Shown here: piece by piece, positions 6,618 to 8,320 of the stretch | Layout: every line of letters begins with the position of its first letter | Numbering within the stretch: the stretch's first letter is position 1 | Assembly: GCA_005879435.1 (NCBI GenBank) | Contig: VBKX01000156.1 | Span: 1-8,320, forward strand | Source of the DNA: Deltaproteobacteria bacterium | GTDB lineage: Bacteria; Desulfobacterota; Binatia; UBA9968 | Direction of reading: 5' to 3' | Length of the DNA: 8,320 nt | Translations under genes and position numbers: made by a program | The notes under the pieces: model-generated | Seen by the model: only the letters and a program-made list of their open reading frames with translations | What the model was told of the DNA's origin: nothing | Database searches by the model: none

Positions 6618-6651
6618 CCGGAGTCCGAATGCACAAGCACTCGGACTCCGG
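6618..6651. terminator. Perfect 11-bp hairpin between convergent genes
   Basis: CCGGAGTCCGA (6618-6628) is exactly complementary to TCGGACTCCGG (6641-6651), with a 12-base loop. It lies 38 bases after the VOC stop and 67 bases beyond the end of the minus-strand peptidoglycan-binding gene, the place for a shared bidirectional terminator or 3'-end stabiliser. No T-run follows on either strand, so classical intrinsic termination is not proven. Confidence 0.45.
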
Positions 6652-6718
6652 TGCGTTGGCGAAGAGCGCAATTCCGGCCCGCATGACATTTATTTTTGTT
6701 GTCTAGCGCAACATTCGG

Positions 6719-7117
6719 TTATCCGGATGAGCGGTCGTAGCCGATGCCCAGGAGTTGTGCCGTCCGGGAATCGACGGTGCCCGTGACGGTTATATTATTA
6801 TCACTTTGAAACTCACGGATCGCCGCGCGCGTGTCGTTATCCATCGCGCCATCGGAACGTCCCGGGGCATACCCTTCCTCTTGCAATGCTTCCTGCACCA
6901 TTCTCACTTGCTTGGCGGACATATCCGAGTTGTTCTCTTCCGTAACTCCCGGTACGCCGGGAGCCAAGCTCTGATCGTCAGTACCCTGAGTAGGGTAACG
7001 ATCCGTTGAGGCTTCCGATCTGCTGAAACTTTCCGGATTCGCTAGGACGGGACCGGTCGCCAATCCGAGAGATCCACCAACCACGATTGCGGAAATTATT
7101 GATTGTTTTAGTTTCAT
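6719..7117 (-). CDS. Secreted peptidoglycan-binding (PG_binding_1) domain protein
   Basis: This is a small exported protein of 132 residues. Residues 1-26 form a signal peptide: basic MKLK, the hydrophobic stretch SIISAIVVGGSLGLATG, then PVLA with likely cleavage after Ala26. A polar, low-complexity linker (27-65) follows. The C-terminal part (about 68-124) is a single peptidoglycan-binding domain of the three-helix type, with VRMVQEALQEEGYAPGRSDG, DNDTRAAIREFQ and VTGTVDSRTAQLLG. Such domains usually anchor a protein to the cell wall. No catalytic domain is attached, so it is a stand-alone binder of unknown role in the periplasm or envelope. The start is the ATG at 7117, six bases after a strong GGAGG. 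An ATG at 7123 abuts that site directly and is unlikely. It is monocistronic on the minus strand. Confidence 0.87.
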   Translation of the reverse strand: MKLKQSIISAIVVGGSLGLATGPVLANPESFSRSEASTDRYPTQGTDDQSLAPGVPGVTEENNSDMSAKQVRMVQEALQEEGYAPGRSDGAMDNDTRAAIREFQSDNNITVTGTVDSRTAQLLGIGYDRSSG

Positions 7118-7123
7118 TATCAT

Positions 7124-7128
7124 CCTCC
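7124..7128 (-). promoter_or_regulatory. Strong ribosome-binding site of the peptidoglycan-binding protein gene
   Basis: Read on the minus strand, GGAGG is followed by six bases and then the ATG at 7117. It decides between two in-frame ATGs, because the one at 7123 has no spacing at all. Confidence 0.75.
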
Positions 7129-7201
7129 ATTTTTTTGAGTCTCTGGCGATCCGAAATTTGTGCTCTACCGTGTGTAATGCGCAAGTCGCATGCCATATTG
7201 A

Positions 7202-7215
7202 GCCGAATATTCGGC
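7202..7215. promoter_or_regulatory. Perfect 14-bp palindrome, candidate operator
   Basis: GCCGAATATTCGGC equals its own reverse complement. It lies about 85 bases upstream of the start of the minus-strand peptidoglycan-binding gene, a usual position for a dimeric regulator near a promoter. No family is assigned. Confidence 0.4.
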
Positions 7216-7341
7216 ACGAGCTACCGAGCACCGCGAAGGAAGCGAATTCTCGTGGGTTTGGATTTCTCCATTCGCAACTTCAGAGAACGCATACAGAGCT
7301 CGGCTTAATGCAAGGGCCGCTGTTTATGCAGGTCAAACTTC

Positions 7342-7356
7342 GGACGTATGACGTCC
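7342..7356. repeat. Inverted repeat GGACGT-ATG-ACGTCC
   Basis: Six-base arms separated by three bases form a perfect inverted repeat in the intergenic region, about 200 bases before the UPF0182 start. It could be a protein-binding site or a small hairpin. It has no T-tail. Confidence 0.3.
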
Positions 7357-7552
7357 AATTACTTGGGCATGGCTCTCATCCCAGTTCTTTCCTTCGACAC
7401 TCGGTTCCTTACCCTTTGGCAGGGAGTTGGCTTCAACGGCTTTCTGAAAATAGGTTGTTGCAGCGGCGGGTCCGCATGGATCTCGCTAAAAGCCTTTTTT
7501 CTTGGTTCATTGTCCTATATATCTAGTCGCCGGTTCGGGGAGATATTCACCG

Positions 7553-8320
7553 ATGAAAAAAGGCTCGCTCATACTTGCAGCGGCAATTCTTGCGGTCGTG
7601 GTGACCTTCTTTGTTTTTAGCCGCTTCTTTGTCGACCTGTTGTGGTTCAGCTCGCTGGGATTCCGCGCTGTCTTTACGACCACCTGGCTCACATCGCTCG
7701 GTGTATTCGTCGGCGCGGCTGGACTCTCGGCCGCGATGCTGCTGCTCAATGGCTTCATCGCCGTGCAGGCGACGTCTGGAAAGCTGCATCGACCGCCGAG
7801 CTTTAGGGTCATCGGTCGTGGCGCTCAAGGGATGCCTGAGGTCATCGAGCTTTCCCTCGACAAGCTGCCGTGGCGGCTGATCGTTACTGGGGTGGCCGCA
7901 ACCGTCGGCTTGTTCATCGGCATCGCCCAAATGGACAACTGGGACACGCTTCTCAAGTGGTACTATGCTGTCCCCTTCGGACGGTCTGATCCATTATTCA
8001 ACAAGGACCTCGGATTTTACGTATTTTCACTTCCCGTTTACGAAATGTTCAGAGATTGGGCGCTGCTAATAGTTTTTCTGAGCGCCGCCAGCGCCGCGGC
8101 CATCTATCTGCTGCGCGGTGACATCGTTTATCAGCAAGGCGGAGTGCCGACGCTCAGCGCGGCGGCGATCCGGCACCTATCCGCGTTGTTGGCGATTTTT
8201 TTTCTTGTCAAAGCAGGCGCATACATTTTGCAGCGCTATGATCTGCTGACCAGCAACAACGGGATTGTCTTCGGTGCCGCCTATACCGATGTCCATCTGC
8301 GCTTGCCGTTGTTAATCGGT
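7553..8320 (+). CDS. UPF0182 (COG1615) family multi-pass membrane protein, 3' end cut by the window
   Basis: The frame starts at ATG 7553, with GGGGAG ten bases upstream, and runs to the window edge, giving the first 256 residues. Family members are usually about 900-1000 residues, so most of the protein is missing from view. Five hydrophobic helices are apparent, at about 5-26, 44-70, 107-126, 168-187 and 207-226. Family landmarks are WFSSLGFRAVF (31-41), DPLFNKDLGFYVFSLPVY (146-163) and the block VFGAAYTDVHLRLP (239-252). It is an inner-membrane protein. The family has no established biochemical function that I know of, and the larger C-terminal part normally lies outside the membrane. Nothing seen so far is broken. 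The neighbours give no functional clue. Confidence 0.9.
   Translation, partial: MKKGSLILAAAILAVVVTFFVFSRFFVDLLWFSSLGFRAVFTTTWLTSLGVFVGAAGLSAAMLLLNGFIAVQATSGKLHRPPSFRVIGRGAQGMPEVIELSLDKLPWRLIVTGVAATVGLFIGIAQMDNWDTLLKWYYAVPFGRSDPLFNKDLGFYVFSLPVYEMFRDWALLIVFLSAASAAAIYLLRGDIVYQQGGVPTLSAAAIRHLSALLAIFFLVKAGAYILQRYDLLTSNNGIVFGAAYTDVHLRLPLLIG

Larger units (their letters stand above)
7118..7552. other. Divergent intergenic region upstream of the PG-binding and UPF0182 genes
   Basis: These 435 bases separate two divergent genes and should hold promoters for both. They contain a perfect 14-bp palindrome (7202-7215), an inverted repeat (7342-7356) and an AT-rich TATATAT at 7516-7522, a possible -10 for the UPF0182 gene though no good -35 accompanies it. 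Plus-strand open frames here (for example 7158-7526) show no recognisable domain or convincing start. A minus-strand frame at 7333-7485 reads like protein but lacks a start codon. Confidence 0.5.

Noticed and set aside
7158..7526. Plus-strand 122-codon frame in the last intergenic region
   Set aside because: No recognisable domain and no convincing start. It also spans two symmetric regulatory-looking elements.

Overview
This 8.3 kb window comes from a moderately GC-rich (roughly 55-60% by eye) bacterial chromosome. It is probably a Gram-negative soil or sediment organism of the Proteobacteria or a related phylum, judging from the fused CysN-CysC enzyme, the aromatic-type side-chain enzymes (4-HBT thioesterase, VOC protein, class II aldolase) and a small exported peptidoglycan-binding protein. 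I cannot place it more finely from sequence alone. There are no tRNA or rRNA genes, CRISPR arrays, insertion sequences or phage genes.

Layout from left to right: (1) a membrane-anchored SGNH-hydrolase-like protein, open at the left edge (+, to 1149). (2) A convergent class II aldolase/adducin-family protein (-, 1194-1925). (3) A 342-base divergent intergenic region with a possible operator, a hairpin and a 28-codon mini-ORF. (4) The sulfate-activation pair cysD and cysNC (+, 2268-4957), translationally coupled by a one-base stop/start overlap. (5) A hotdog-fold acyl-CoA thioesterase (+, 5087-5530) followed 53 bases later by a tandem two-domain VOC metalloprotein (+, 5584-6579). (6) A perfect 11-bp hairpin between convergent genes. 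(7) A secreted peptidoglycan-binding-domain protein (-, 6719-7117). (8) A 435-base intergenic stretch with two clear inverted repeats. (9) The first 256 codons of a UPF0182 multi-pass membrane protein (+, 7553 to the right edge).

How the genes work together: CysD plus CysNC turn sulfate into APS and then PAPS. No sulfate transporter, APS/PAPS reductase or sulfotransferase is visible here, so the use of the PAPS is unknown. The thioesterase and VOC protein are close enough to be co-transcribed and may act on the same acyl or aromatic substrate. That is inference from proximity. The other genes look like independent units.

I did not find a convincing new multi-gene system. The most notable observations are: CysN lacks about 12 residues, including the Asp of its G3 (DxxG) GTPase motif, through a clean in-frame gap; the VOC protein is a whole-unit internal duplication in which both copies keep a complete H-H-E metal site; and a 24-base piece of the thioesterase gene is repeated just after its own stop codon.
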